Source: Fratercula arctica (Eukaryota > Chordata > Aves > Charadriiformes > Alcidae). Taken from it: a DNA stretch of 64,000 nt. Made by a program: the position numbers and the translations under genes. The DNA lies in contig CANTUZ010000008.1 in the NCBI GenBank assembly GCA_947846985.1, positions 29,903,352 through 29,967,351 on the forward strand. The letters run 5' to 3'. The notes under the pieces are model-generated. The model was not told the origin of the DNA, did no database searches, and saw nothing but the letters and a program-made list of their open reading frames with translations. How positions within the stretch are numbered: the first letter of the stretch is position 1; each line of letters begins with the position of its first letter. This document shows, piece by piece, positions 22,980-36,700 of this stretch.

Positions 22980-23930
22980 CTCACAGGCTGCGCCTCAGGC
23001 CCACACGTCCGCGCCTCGCAGCAAGGAGGTGCCGCAGACCGGGCCGCGGGCGACCACGGCGCCGAGACACCGCGGTTGCGGTCGCTGGGCGGCCATTTCC
23101 CTTCCCGCGGGAGGGGGACCAGGACGCCGCGACCCCCTCAGCGCTGGGTCGGGCCCGCACACTCCGCCCCGGGCGGCGCAGGGTCCGCCCCCCGCCAAAC
23201 CCCTGCTCCGCTGAGCGGCTCCGTCCTCCACCCCAAGCAGGGACATGGGAGACGGTCCCGGCCTGCCCCGCTACAGCGTCCGAAGCCATTTTCTCTCCGC
23301 ACGGAACAAGGCGCGGGCAGAGAACATGGCGGCGGTGACGGGGAGGCGGGGGCAGAGGGGCGCCCCGGACGACCCGCCCGCTTCGGCGGGGCCGTGCCGA
23401 GACGAGCCACCGGCTGCCCTCCCCCACGGCAGGAGACAACCTCCCTCCCCCTCACCGCGGCGGCGCCCTTCCCTCCGCCCCGCCCCGCCTCCCTCCCGGC
23501 GGCGGCCCGGCCCAGCGCCCGGCGCTGCCCCCCCCGCTCCCCCACCCCCCCCCGCCGCCCGCGCGGTGCGGCCAGCGGCGCGCACACCCCCCCCCCCCCC
23601 CCTCGCCCCCACCTCCGCGCCTCGGGAGCGCCACCGCTCTCTCCAGAAGCCGCCGCTCTCTCCCGCCATAGCCGGGCTCAGCGCCGACCCTCGAACCCGC
23701 AAGCCCGCTACAACATGGCGCTCACAGGAACTTTCTGGACGCGCGGCGGCGTGGGCCACACCCGCGACGTCACTATGCGGGCGGGGCGGGGCGGGGCCGG
23801 GCCGCCACGCGCCACCCCGCTGCCCCGCCCGCCGCGCGGGGACGCGCCAGCGCCGGGGCCCGCTCAGTCGCCCCGCCCGCCCCCACCCGCCGGGCGCCGC
23901 CGCCCGCTCGGCCTGAGATTCGGTTCTCCA
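22980..23930 (-). promoter_or_regulatory. CLK1: CpG island, CLK1 promoter and 5' exon region
   Basis: GC- and CpG-dense sequence upstream of the first recognised CLK1 exon. A near-consensus CRE (GACGTCAC) lies at 23766-23773. On the minus strand a well-placed ATG (AGAAAATGG context, 23287-23289) could begin translation in an upstream exon, but I found no good phase-0 donor to join it to 22196. GC-rich open frames on both strands (up to 323 codons at 23076-24047) are composition effects. Poly-C runs occur near 23540-23600. Confidence 0.7.
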
Positions 23931-26911
23931 AAAGCCGCGATGAGCGGTCAAACATTTCGGGTGCAAACAAATTCACGTGGAAAAAGAGCATCCAAGGATA
24001 AAACTGTCCTGAAACACTACAGCAGCCTGTACACACCAGTTCCCTAACAAACAATGATTTTTTTTTTTTTTTTTATTCCAGGAAGGACTAAACCTTCTGG
24101 AACACTTCCACCCGTGACAAATGGCCTTCCTCTGGCTTTGTATTATTTTTAAAATTTATTTCCCCAACCAACCCTGTGATCAACATACAATATGTACTTC
24201 ACACGTGTCCATAGATAACGCACCACGATTTTCTTTTTGTCCATTGCTCACCAACTTAGACCAAGTACTGCCCCGGCATGACACTTATAACACCAACTTC
24301 ACCGACTGTTTTTCTAATGCCAGCAAAGGCCAGGGACAATCTAGAATATACACGATGAGACCCTCCACCACAGTCGTCGTCATCATCATCATCACATCAA
24401 GATTGTTGTGTTAATGTACACATTTTTCTTTGCATGGGTAGATCTCTTTGGACAGAACTCACCTTATGGCTATAGTGTTTGCTATAAAGGACCAGAGTGA
24501 TGGAATTAAACACGGGAGTTTATAAAGCACAAGTCGAGGACAATTGGAACAGTACTGTCTGCAACATTTTTGCTATTTAAAGGATTATATGTGTCACAAA
24601 AGTCCAAACAGCTGGTGACACAACAGCTGTGTGCAACAACTAAATCACATGTGCTGTACCCTGCAACCGCCCACAAAATCACACACTTCCACAGCTGGCC
24701 TACTTCCTACTCTCCATCTTCCTTTCTCTTCAACAAGTGCATGGGACCAACCCCACCATTACTTTTCTCATTGTATTCCAGGTTCTCAGGGAGAACCTGG
24801 AAAAGGTTCAGAGCCACCAACAGGAAAACAGACATAATACAATTTTTAAAAGTTAGGATGTAACCCTGTCCCATTAGATCACTCTCCTTCCAGGGCACAC
24901 CTTTAGGTAAACCAGAAAGGATCTAAATTTAATGTATCCTCCAGAAAGGAGGATATTTCACACATTCTATATAACAGCCTTCTTTTTGTGAAGAAAAAAA
25001 AAAAAAAACACCAAACCAAAAACACAGACCTGAAATTGTTTCCAGTTCAGTGCTGGATGTCAGCATTTAAAATTATTGGTTCCTTTGCACTCCAGGAAAG
25101 TTTCCAGTACGTCATTCCTTCTGCATGGCAGCAGTGTCAGTGCGGCAGGCAAACATGCAGTTGCATGCTTCTGTCTACTTGCTATTACCACTGGTTACAT
25201 GGAAAAGACACAAAGACCACAGAGCTAAAATAATTAAATCCTTTACTTGACTGATGGAGGTATTATGGTAAAATGTATTAAGTCTGGAGCAAGAGGTAGG
25301 AGCTTTAAGCAACACTCCATTCAGAATACCGAAACTTTCTCCCAGAGAGAGGGCACTGATTAACTCTGCTCATTAACGCCTCAGTAATCTGTACCTGGCA
25401 TATCCTTGCCTTTCTCTTGCAAATAAATTCTCCTCTTTCTTTTAAGAGGCAAAGTCTCAAAATGGGAAATACTGGTCTGAAGCGGGCTGCAAGTCAGCTG
25501 GACCTGCAACTCCCAAGGATTACAGGGCATATACATGAGAATGGACTTTGCTAAGTGATGCTGAGTGAATCCAAGGAGGATCCGGGGAAGAAGTCACGAA
25601 TGGTAGGAGCTGGATGCAGGAACAGCAGGTACTCTCTCCTGTCCAGGTCTCTCATGCACAGTTGGAACTGGAAATATATCTTCTTACCTCCACATATTAC
25701 AGAGTCAAAAGTGAACTTATATGGAAATGAGTTGATTTTTTCCTGCTTTATGAAAACAAACTGCCAAAATGCGTTTTTTAAATCTACAAGGAAAAGTAGA
25801 ACATTCTGCTTTTCCCAGTATGCCCAAGGTGGAGAACTGCTTTTTTGATGTGTACAAATCACTCTTTTCCCTGCTTAAGTCAGTTTATTTTATGCTTACT
25901 ATAGTAAGTGACTTGAGAATAGGATCAGCAATATATATACACACACACACGCATATGTATGCATGTATTTTATTTTTCCTCTTGACCAGTCAATATTCAG
26001 ATATCTCTGTACCTTCTTGCAGACTTAAAGTCCAACAACATTTGGTCTCAAATAAGACAAAGTAACAACTTGCTCTTACTTGTTCAACACCATCTTGGCC
26101 ACAGTATCTTTTATTATTTTGGGTGAACCATGATATTCTTGTTTAGAAGTCTGATCACAGTCTTTTTGTCTCTGCTTCTTGTTGTGTTCACCCCCTATTG
26201 TTTGTGCAATAAAGTGATGAAAAACATGTTTCAGTAAAGCCATGGTTACCTAGTTTCAATCAACAGCTACCTAAAGACACAAACACTTACTCTTTCATAC
26301 CAAAAGCGTTGCGCCAGAGGCAGAAGTGATTGTTTCCAATCTACTTTTTGGGAAGGCTGAAGGGGTTACCATTCCAACAGAGCAGTACAAGAGCAAGCAC
26401 TCCTCCGAACACCATCTTTAATCCTCTAGGAGAGAAATCTATCTATGACACTGCTCTCACCTAGGGGAAAAATTTGCATATCTTAATCAGTTTTCTAAAA
26501 ACCAGCAAAGTAAGGTAGGCTAGAACTTACATGAGAAAGTTTCACAAAACTGGTAGTATCAAACTGTAGCAAAGGACGTTGTTTCAAGATAGTATCGCTA
26601 AGAAAGATAAGTCAGAAAACAAAAGATTTGCAAAAAAATATATATTTTTAAAAGTCTTTTCTTATTTTACAAGTATAAAAAACAACGTTTAAAAATCAAA
26701 ATCCTGGAAGATACTCTGAAAAAACTGGCTTCTAAAGCATAAGACTCCTCTGTGGTAACTCCCAAACAATGTCACAACACCTGAAAATCCTGCATCCAAT
26801 GAGCAAAGGTATGATCTAGCTCAAGTAACCCTTTTTAATGACACTTTAAACCCCATAATCCAGCAGACAATCTGACCAGTCCTCTAAAGAATGTGTTGAG
26901 GCACTCAGTGG
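23931..26911. other. CLK1-PPIL3 intergenic region with PPIL3 3' UTR
   Basis: About 3 kb with no recognisable coding exon. The right part should be the PPIL3 3' UTR; a minus-strand AATAAA at 26110-26115 would give about 800 nt. Simple repeats include a T16 run near 24057, an A-run near 24990, (ATC)n near 24376-24392 and (TA)n(CA)n at 25931-25956. Confidence 0.55.
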
Positions 26912-29900
26912 CTACAGAGCAAAAGGGTTGGCATGAATTGTAATATCTTTAATGCGAACGTCATTAAGAGGTCGGTAGGTTTTCTCATTCACCGGCAGCT
27001 TCTCCAGCTCATCCAGGGTCTCCAAGCCATCAATAACTCTGAAAGAAAAGCAGAAGTGCTAGGAATCTCCTTCTAATAATTATTTAAATTTCACAACTGA
27101 GATCTCAAAGCACTTTACAGTTAAGTATCATAGGGCAAGGACTTTGCAAGCAAATGATACAAATAACAAACAGAACATTATATATGGCATATAACATATT
27201 TTGAAAGGAAATATTAAGCATCTATGACAGATTCTGATAAAAGGTATGAATAATTCCCACTGACCTGACAGTATCATATTTTATACCAACCGTAGCTGTA
27301 TAAAGACCCTGGCTGTACTTCCTGGCAGACAAGACCGACCTATCATAGTTTAAGTAGCAGCAAGGTACCAGCCACACCAAACTTCACTGTGAATTACTGA
27401 AATCCTATGGCTGGAAAATCAATTTCCAAATGTGAGATTATAATTTCTAACCTTCTGACTCAAAGACAAGATTGGACAGAAGCAGTAATAACTGTGTAAA
27501 TCTAATGGCACAAATATGTTTAGGCTTTCAGATTTCCCGTTCAGGCTGCAGAAGCAGCAACAGAGATTGTTCTAACAAATCTCTTACTTTTTTGTTTAAA
27601 TAACTAGCTCTGGTAAATCTTGGCAGTTTATTCCCCAGCAATGGACTCGGCAGAAAACATGTGCTGTTCACAGTTCAGTTCAGTTACATCCATCACCTCT
27701 TTGAATCTAGGATGCTGGATTGTGGGCCAGCAGGGACTGCATATGCTGTTCTGCTGATTCTGCAACTGGGGCAGGAATATCTTAAACTGCCACAGAAGAT
27801 CTAGCAAAGTTCATCTGTCAGAGCCTCTACTCTTTTCTATGAAAGATGTCTAAAAAACCGACTTTCAATCACACTTCTAACAAACTCAGAAATGAAAGAA
27901 ACACCTATACTTAGATGCCTATAAACAATACAAGTATTAGAAATTAGTATTTTCACATTTCAGTAGTCTCCTTTGAATACTTAATTCCATTTAATAACGA
28001 CAACTTTTTCTCAGCAGATTCACTTGTACACTAGAGAGTTTTAAACAACCAGCAAAAAAGACATTACCATGATTTTGAGAAAAAGCAGTGTCCGAAAGAC
28101 TCAAAAATTAAACATTTGCTTTAAGGATGATATATTATCAGTAGTGTCTATTATCATAAGAATGTTTTTAAATAATGATGCATCTTAATCAGCCTCATCT
28201 GATTTTACAAACTGTGAGTTCCCTGAGTTTTATCTGACCAACAGGAAGTTCCACCTGAACAGAAGCACGACCATGTAAGTACCACACCCATCCCCAGATC
28301 CAGTCCGAAATCAGATTCTTGCTTCTCAGTAAACCCTACAACTGTGTATCCAGTTGTTCCGGTGTTTGCTTAAAATCAGGCTGCATCCGTTTGTGCATGG
28401 ATGAAAAGCCAAGCTGGAAAAATTAGTGGGGGGGTGGGGAGTGGTAGAAGAAAGGAAAAAAAGTTCCATTCTTGAGGTAATTTTTAATATGCCTATTTCC
28501 ACTGAATCTGCTACTACTAAGAAAAGAGGAGCAGCATTTTGGAGCAACTAATTCTGGTGACAGTGCAAGAGCATATATTTGCATATATACATCCAATATT
28601 TTAAAGAGTTTTAGAACCAGACACTTGTAAATTTGCCTTGCATTAGCCCTGAAACATTCAGATCCTTAACACGCTATAAGGAGGCATGCAGTTGGATCAC
28701 TTACTTTCCAAACACAGTGTATTTCATGTCTAGGTGTGGTTGCTTGCCATAAGTGATGAAGAACTGTGATCCATTGGTATTCGGACCATTGTTTGCCATT
28801 GAAACTACCCCACGGACACTGTGCTGAAAAAGGGGAAAAACTCAACATGAATACACATCTGTGAAAGCCAGACTTTAACCTGTACAAAGTGCTCTGTGAC
28901 TTAGTACCCTGCCTCAATACCATTATTAAGAACAAAAATTGGTTGCTAATATATTCTATCACAGTCTATAATTAGCTCCTCAAAATTGCTCTTACAATGA
29001 AAAATTACTTCTTTGCCTTCAGTGCCTGAAAAATACTTTGTTAAAAATTATTTCTACTTCTGTTCTCAGTGAGGAAAACCGTCCAACCTAACTTGCCAAG
29101 TACAGAAACGCCTGTTTCTATTTTAATGATAAGGCTTCTATCCCTTTATTGTGGGATTATACTTTGCTTCACATTTATGACAGAGGTATTTAACACAGTA
29201 CAACACAACACTGATCGTTCTCCAACCTGTAAAGAAAATTCACATGAAAACATAACTGCATATGAGAGGACAGAAATACCTTTAGGTATTCACTGAATTC
29301 ATCTTCAAACTTCTTGCCCCAGATGCTGTTACCTCCTTTCCCAGTGCCTGACAAAGAAGCATCACAATAGATTACTGGATTTTCAGATTGAAACATCCAG
29401 AAATGATGTACTGTTATAACATTGTACAACAAAGACCTTAGATAGCCTGTAATTTGTTTGACGCAGCGATTGGAATCTCATGTGTTGATACTAAGCAGAG
29501 ACATACCTCTATATAAGGAACATCTATTAAGTAGCAGAGTAAAGCACTGACATATCCTCAAATTAAATTCAATATAAGTACAAACAGACTCACAGCTGAA
29601 TCAGATTTTCTCCCAAACAGTTGACACTGTTTTCCCCAAATGCTTTAGAAGCAGTGTAGCCTTTCAGGCAGAAACCAGAGAAAACACAGTAACAACTGCT
29701 ACCTATCCAACAGTTGGTAAGTCAGTAGAACTACCATATTTAGTGGAAACAGTTGGAAAAAGTAATGTTTGTAGAATGCTTTAGTACTGCATGATTATTT
29801 AGAACTAGGGTAACAGCTGCTCTTCCATAAGCTCACCACAGAACACTAATCTCATCATAAAAACCTCTATCAACAATACAATAATTCTTATATTTTATTT

Positions 29901-30977
29901 TTACTTTTTTTACATTTTGGTTTTAATATTCATATTTATAATTTATTTTTATTTCTATTTTATTTGTATCTTATATTTATGTACATTTTTCTATACAGAG
30001 ACCCGGACAGAAGAATTTACCTAATGGATCCCCTGTCTGAACCATGAAGCCCTTTATATTTCGGTGAAATACGCATCCATTGTAGTAGTTACTAGCACAA
30101 AGAGCCAGGAAATTCTAAGGAAATGAAACAAACCATATTAACAAGCAATTCAGAAATAGTATCCTCTTACTAAAAATGACAGCACTGGCAAGACCAAGAC
30201 TAACTCATTTGCCTCTGCTTTGCATTATGGCCATGTGAATTCCACAGAGTATTGCCACAGAATAGTCATAAATAAATTATAGTTAATATGCTCCTTTAAC
30301 ACTGTCACAGATACAAAAGATTTTAAATAAAGCTTTCAGCACAAGGTTGTCTGACTTGCAGAACAAACAAGAAGCCTGAGACAGCTTAGAAGTATCACTT
30401 CCATTCAATATTTTATTTTGTAAATGTAATATTGTAAGCAATAACTTCATGGCTCAGCTTTGTTAGTTACAAAGTAAATTATGTCAATTCATGCTTAAAG
30501 GAAAACCCGGGGCCTCTGACAAACTAGGAGTGGTTCTCACTCTCTTAAATTAAAATCAAATCTGTGCGAATGTGAGCAAACCCTGGGAAATTTGGGAATC
30601 CCAGGCCATGTGCCATATTTCCCTTTAAGAATAAAGGACACTTTGGGAGATGCTGGAACTTGGAGAGAAGCAGCCCTTAGCTAAACCTTATCTGATGAGA
30701 AAAATGCAGCAAAGCTCGACGCAGCATGACACAGCGCACAAGTTCCACAAGTGGAGCAGGCGCTGTACCAGCCTAAAATGTTAAGTGTTCCATTATGTTA
30801 AAAGATGAATTGCAAAAGCCCCTTCTCCTCCTCTACAAGTCTCCACTATTTCTACTGCTTTGTTTCAACACTAGGCAAACCTGCTCCTGTTACTTGACTT
30901 ACTTCGCAAGTCTTTGGCGTACGCTCACAGAATAGTTCAATTTTAATATCTCCCACATCAGTATGCAGCGTGACAGC
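26912..30977 (-). CDS. PPIL3: PPIL3, cyclophilin-type peptidyl-prolyl isomerase (five coding exons; ATG in an unresolved upstream exon)
   Basis: PPIL3 is a small cyclophilin found with spliceosomes. Minus-strand exons in order are 30903-30977, 30021-30114, 29280-29347, 28705-28823 and 26912-27038 (stop TAG 26912-26914), giving 160 residues. Reads include [107 protein letters not shown] and [10 protein letters not shown]. The active-site Arg, Phe and Gln of FHRN..GFMVQTG are kept. With one initiator Met the total is 161, equal to human. The first exon begins with the GCT after the expected ATG, so the start codon lies exactly at the preceding exon's end, which I could not identify. The usual Thr after GDP is Leu here. 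Confidence 0.96.
29885..29995. repeat. T/A-rich low-complexity tract
   Basis: About 110 bases almost free of G and C, with repeated TTTAT/TTATT words, in the PPIL3 intron beside the 30021-30114 exon. On the transcribed strand it is A-rich. No function is evident. Confidence 0.8.
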
Positions 30978-33156
30978 CTGAGCAAGATGCAGAAAATAAT
31001 AATTAAATCAGCAATGAAATACTAACAGACTGTTTTATTTCCCAGTCCCACCATGAACATAAGCAAGTTCCCACTGTGTATAACCATTGTTTCAATATTT
31101 GGCCACAAGCAAGACTACTGTCACAAACTTTCCACATTTCCAGTGAAACCACCAGAAAGCACCTGGTTTCATTTAGTTTCAGGACAAATCAAGTTCGCCA
31201 CGGTAATGCAGAAGCTCTACTTCACACTGCTACACTCCAGAGCTACATTATTCATCTGCAAACTGGACCTACTCAGTCACTGAATTGCTCAATTGAAGTT
31301 GAAGAATCAAGGTTAATCTATTTCAGATGACAGCATGGTGCACATACCTCACTGGTTTACAACCAGAGGAGCAACTGATGTATGTTACTTGCCTGCAGCT
31401 TTCTGAGTGATAAGGCTAGTTCTGAATCACACTGTATATAATCTGCCTTCACAAACAAGCAAATCCACAAAATTGCACACTTCTCTTAAGAATTTGTAAG
31501 TAACTTTCACAAAATTTAAAATGGCAGTTACCCAGCCACCTAAGCAAATATATCTCTATAGGCCAAATATATCACAGTGCTCCCATGGACAGTATTAAAC
31601 TATGCAAAAACAATTACTGTGGGGCTATACTGGGAATAAATGTACAGGAAAACTAATAAAAATTAGAATCATGTTGATACTGGCATATTGTTCCAGAAGT
31701 ATACAAGTAAAGAAGAGAAGATAGTTGCCTGCAATGTCCATGAAAATGCTATAAGAATTGTATGTACAATTTAAGACACACAGTTTTATCTCTATTTCCT
31801 GATTTGCTAAACTTTTAAAAGCCTGCAAGAGTAGAAGGTTACATACACTCAAGCAGGGCTATGTGCTTGCAACTTGAATAATGCTTCTGTGGTAAAAGAA
31901 ACCAAACTATATTACCAAATATTAGCCAAAGTAGGATTAAAATTTAGGGTCTTAGAACTGAAAGTCTAATTATATTTTAGACTGATGTAGATGGACCTGT
32001 TTTCCTTTTCGCAATATCTTGTTAGAAGGCTGAAATGAAAACCTAAACTTTTCATTATAAATTCTTCACAGCATCAGAGTAAAACATGTAATCCTTTCAG
32101 ATGCAGAGCAGGCATTCACTTTCCAAGAGAAGACCATTTCAGAAAGAATAATAATGTATAAAAAGTGCTATTGTTCTCACCATGTCTGCTTCTCAAAAAG
32201 CTGAGGTAGATTTGTATATAGCAATTTCCTGCAAAGAAAACAGAGGAAAATTGTTGGTTTGTTTTCCAATTCCCAATTCTTTTTGATTCTAAAGAATTTG
32301 TGTCGTTATATATGCTTTTACACCACACAGTTTTAAAGTGCCATTCAAGGGACTCTGTGGATAAATGTTTTACTTGCATTATGCAACTATGCAGCGTATA
32401 AAGAACTGGAAAGGAACAGAAGAAAATAGCTTAGAGAAAAGGGGCAAAACCCACCCTTTCCTAAGACGAAAGTTTATACTAAGCAATCACAGCTTTTCCG
32501 AAGATTAGGGGTTTATAAATGACAAATTAAAAGAGAAAACCCACATGCCAGTACCGTATCACAGAAGTGTGATTTGGAGCCACCTTCTGGCAGCTGTCAG
32601 TGGCTGCAGCAGACAGGTACCTGCATCCAAGCGCAGGATCTTAGCCATATTTTCAAAGAAAACATTTGGAATTATGATAATAAAATCGCAGTTGTGTGGA
32701 AATCGAGTTTTACACGCTAATTTTGCCTCTGTATACCGCCCTCCCTGGTCAGCCCCACGGCGTGCCGAGGCCTCTCCCAGCAGCCGGGGAACCCGCCCGC
32801 AGCCAGCCCCGGCCCGGACCCCCTTCACCCGGGCTGCAGCTTGACACGGCCGGCGGGAAACCGGCCCCGGTTCTGCACCTCAAGGGCCGCCCTCGGAACT
32901 ACCTCAGATCGGCAAGAAAAGAGAACGAGGGCTCCACACCGTCGTCGGTCCGAGGTAGTTCCACCGAAACCCCACACACAGGACGCGCGGACCCCGCCGC
33001 CCCCGTAGCCGCAGGGCGCGGCCCGGCTCCTCCACCGGCGAGCGGCTCCGCCCAGGGCTCCCGCCGTCCCCGCCGCACCGCGGCCGCCAGCTCGGCCTTC
33101 CCGCGCCGCCCCGACGCCTTCACCCTCACATGGCCACAGGGGGGCCTAACACGAAC
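30978..33156 (-). other. PPIL3: PPIL3 5' intron(s) and possible 5' exon
   Basis: It must hold the PPIL3 initiator exon. Two minus-strand candidates put an ATG in frame with the GCT at 30977: an ATG followed by donor GTGGGA around 31051-31053, leaving an intron of about 73 nt, and ATGCAG followed by GTACCT near 32615-32625. Neither is convincing. GC content rises from about 32740 into the promoter island. Confidence 0.4.
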
Positions 33157-33342
33157 CTGCCGAGGTTGAACCCCAACCCAGCGCACCCTGCCGGCAAGGG
33201 GCTCCCCTCAGGCGGGCAGGAAGGGGCCGAGCCACCCCCGCCGCAGCTCCGCCCCGGAGAGCCCTGCTAGCGCGGCGGAAGCGGCGGGGCCAGGCGCAGG
33301 CTCCGCCCCGTAGTCCTGGCCCTCCTCCTGCTGTGGCGTGAG
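33157..33342. promoter_or_regulatory. Divergent promoter of PPIL3 (-) and NIF3L1 (+)
   Basis: CpG island (about 32740-33680) between two divergently transcribed genes. On the plus strand, a non-coding NIF3L1 first exon probably ends at 33342 (GGCGTGAG, donor GTGAGTG). On the minus strand, a candidate PPIL3 first exon ends at 33157 (CGGCAG, donor GTTCGT). The starts would lie within about 190 bp. Pairing of these two genes is the same in mammals. Confidence 0.65.
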
Positions 33343-33745
33343 GTGAGTGCCGGGCCCCGCGGTGGTGGCGGGGAGCTCTCTTTGGCGGCCTGGGCGGAGG
33401 CCGCTGGCGGTGTCCCAAAGGCTGCCCGTCCCCGTCCCGCTTGTTCCCCCTCCGAGAGACAGATGCTCCTCCGGTTGGATTCCGCGGGCCGGATTTAGCG
33501 TGTGAAGATGGAGAAGGTTTAAGTTTCGTGGGCTTCTTGCACGACTCTGTGGGGTGGTTTGTGGTGCTTCACCCCGAGAGCCCCGGGGGCAGGAAGGGTG
33601 TCCCCGCGGCGGCGGCTGGGGGAGGCCGGGCCGCGCTCCCCTCTGTCCGTGGGGCGGCGTTCGCAGCCAGACGCTAACTCTGCGGTTTCAGTAAATTACC
33701 TAGGCTTATTCCTGCCTTTTTTTTACCCCCTCTACAGATAGCTGC

Positions 33746-36700
33746 ATGCTGCTGCCTGGCACCCAGCGGGTTCGCTGGCCTCTCCGCTGCATCCGTGCTT
33801 GGGGCCGTCTGCCCTCACGCTCCCTGATGGATCTCAGGGAGCTCGTTTCTGCCCTGAATGACTTCGCATCCCTCTCTCTGGCTGAAAGCTGGGACAATGT
33901 GGGGCTGCTGGTGGAACCGAGTCCTCCCCACACTGTGAACACCCTTTTCCTCACTAACGATCTCACTGAGGAGGTGATGGAAGAGGCAGTGCAGAAGAAG
34001 GCAGACCTTATTCTGTCTTACCACCCTCCTATATTCACACCACTCAAGCGAGTGACGTGGAAGACCTGGAAGGAACGGCTGGTGGTCCGAGCCCTGGAGC
34101 ACAGAATCGGGATTTACTCTCCGCATACGGCATATGATGCCATACCTCACGGAGTCAATAACTGGCTAACGAAGGGACTCGGTGAGATACTGTTAAAAAC
34201 AAACAAAAAGGTTAAAATTATTCATCAGTATATGCTATTTTATGTGGGGACCTTCCCTCATTTTCCTTTCCTCCAGCTTTTCCAGGTATGATTTGAGGAC
34301 TTTTTTTTTTTTCCCTTTTTTTCCCTACTCATATTCTTGTAGTATTTCTCAGTACCCTAAATGTATTTTAGGGAATTTATCGTGGTGAGGAATACCAGAT
34401 ACAAACACTAGAGCATGTTTTCAGATGCTTGACTGTACTATTGGATGTAGTCGGAACTAGTGCAGCATATTTATTGTCCATCTTGGTTGCAAAGTTTAGA
34501 CCACTGACTTTTAATGACCACCTTTAATTTATAAAGTGCAAGATGTCATTGTTTGCAAATGACATAAGGTATCTGAAATTCTTTTAGATTTTTATCCTGT
34601 ATTGTGCCTCATAAATGAAAACAGCTATGTCTTTTCCAGCCTGATTTACAAATCAGAAACTATTTTGGTTTTGTACAACTCTTAGGATAAAACAGATGGC
34701 CTTAAGAATAACAAATAATACATATCCATCAGCTTCTTCACACTTAAAACAGACTGTGCCTAATAGAGACAACAGGGCAAGAAGTCCTCAGTTCTGGTCA
34801 GGGAAAATGGATTCAAGTGCAAAATTTGCATCTTTATGTTGGATTTCTTTAGTATAGGTGCTAAATCAGTATTAGGATACTTACCCAGCTTTATAAAACA
34901 GCAATCGTACAAGATTTGTACCTGTTGTCTCAGGTGACTGTGCTTCTGTCCCATTGCGTCCATCAACTGCACCATGCTATCCAGCTGAGGGCACTCACCG
35001 CGTAGAATTCTGCGCAGACACCAAGCATCTGGACACGGTGTTGTCCAAAATCAAAGAACTCAACGAGATCTTCTGTCTCACTACTCTCCCTGCCAGGTAT
35101 CTGCTTCATTCTCTAACATTGTGCTCTTTCTGTTGTTTGAAACAGTAAGTTGCTGGAATTGTATTTCGCTGTCATAATCACTTTGTTCCTCTGTGCATTG
35201 CTGCCATTTTTTTCAGCAACAGATCTAGAAACTTAAGGAATAATCATTCTTTTCTGATCAACCTGTGTTAACACTCGATGGTAACAGCAATTTAGTGTAG
35301 CATCACATAGATTAGAGATGGTAAAGAAGAGTATTATCAGGAAATTTGATGAGGACAGACGAGTTAAATTGCTGTACCTGTTTCTTCCAAGACAGTAGAC
35401 TAGGCTAGGCTAGGCTATTGCAATGCCTTTTTTTTTTTCCTTTCTCTGTGGTAGAATAGCCACTGGGATAGAATAGCGTTGTTTTATATTAATATGATGC
35501 TGAAATTTTACCTAGTTTCTTAGCAAGCACCAAGCATATCTTTCCTCAGGGTTGAAGGTGAGGAGCAAACACGAGTCAGTTTGAACTGCTCTCAGAAAGC
35601 ACTGCTGGAGGTGGTGGCATTATTGTCCCAGAACAGCCTTCTGTATCACAAGACCGAGATTCTCTTATTACAAAAGGTAACAAAATCACGTATTACTTCC
35701 AGTGAATGTATTACTTGTGTGAGCTGAGTGCCCTAAACACTGAAGCATCACAGGTTTCCTTTGCTGCCCCATCAGTGCTCTGAAATACCAGCCTGTGGGG
35801 ATTTGAAGCCACACACGTTTTCCAAAACAATGACAATAGCTGTGTGACCTGTACTATTCTTAAATAAGTTCCAATAGCTAGTGTAGTTATTATGTTACAT
35901 ACAAGAACATTGCATACATATTTTTTTGGTAAAGTCATTCCTTCTGAATGGCCAATATAATCATCTTTGTACAGTATGGAAAGCAATGTGAACTTCTGGA
36001 GTTAGCTTTCTTACACTAATTTTAATTTATTTTCAGCCTCTTCTTCCCCATACTGGAATGGGACGTCTGTGCACACTGAGCGAACCGGTCTCCTTATCAG
36101 ACATAATTGCGCGTATCAAAAGCCACCTAAAATTGCCCCACATCCGCTTAGCCGTGGGAATGGGCAAGACGCTAGGTAAACAGGCTTGCAAGTAAGACTG
36201 TCCATTAGAACTAGTATTCCAGGAAGACAAAGGAGCATGAGCGTGTGAAGTACTGCTGCATTGGATAGGTTTACTTCCAAGTACTGTGAAGCACTGTTAA
36301 AGACAAGAAGCAAACTTTAGAATGTATGTGATACTATCATGCAAAAACAATGTTATCTGTGTTTTTAATTGGAAGTTCTATATTATGCTGGTTGTCACTG
36401 TGAAGAAGGGACAGTACGAGTTGAATATCAGACATCCTTTTTCATAATTTGTATAATGATGAAGACTTTTCACCCCCCAGGATATCAGACACAAATGTGT
36501 ACCATTTTATTGTACACTCCCTTTTGTGACTCAATGTTAAATTTCGAAGCACCTTAAAATAGTAAGACACTCTATGGTATCCTTACAAACACCTAACCAT
36601 CCATGTTTTGATGAAAGAGAAATAGTGGCAAAGAAGGTGAACTATCCTACCTCAGACAGTGGGTCACTAGTAAAACGTGGAGCAAGCATCCTCTTATTCT

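Noticed and set aside
23076..24047. 323- and 223-codon plus-strand frames, and 231-codon minus-strand frame, in the CLK1 CpG island; one contains an ATG in good context (AACATGGCGG)
   Set aside because: All are Pro/Arg/Ala-rich GC artefacts without any family motif; most stop codons are simply rare in GC-rich DNA.
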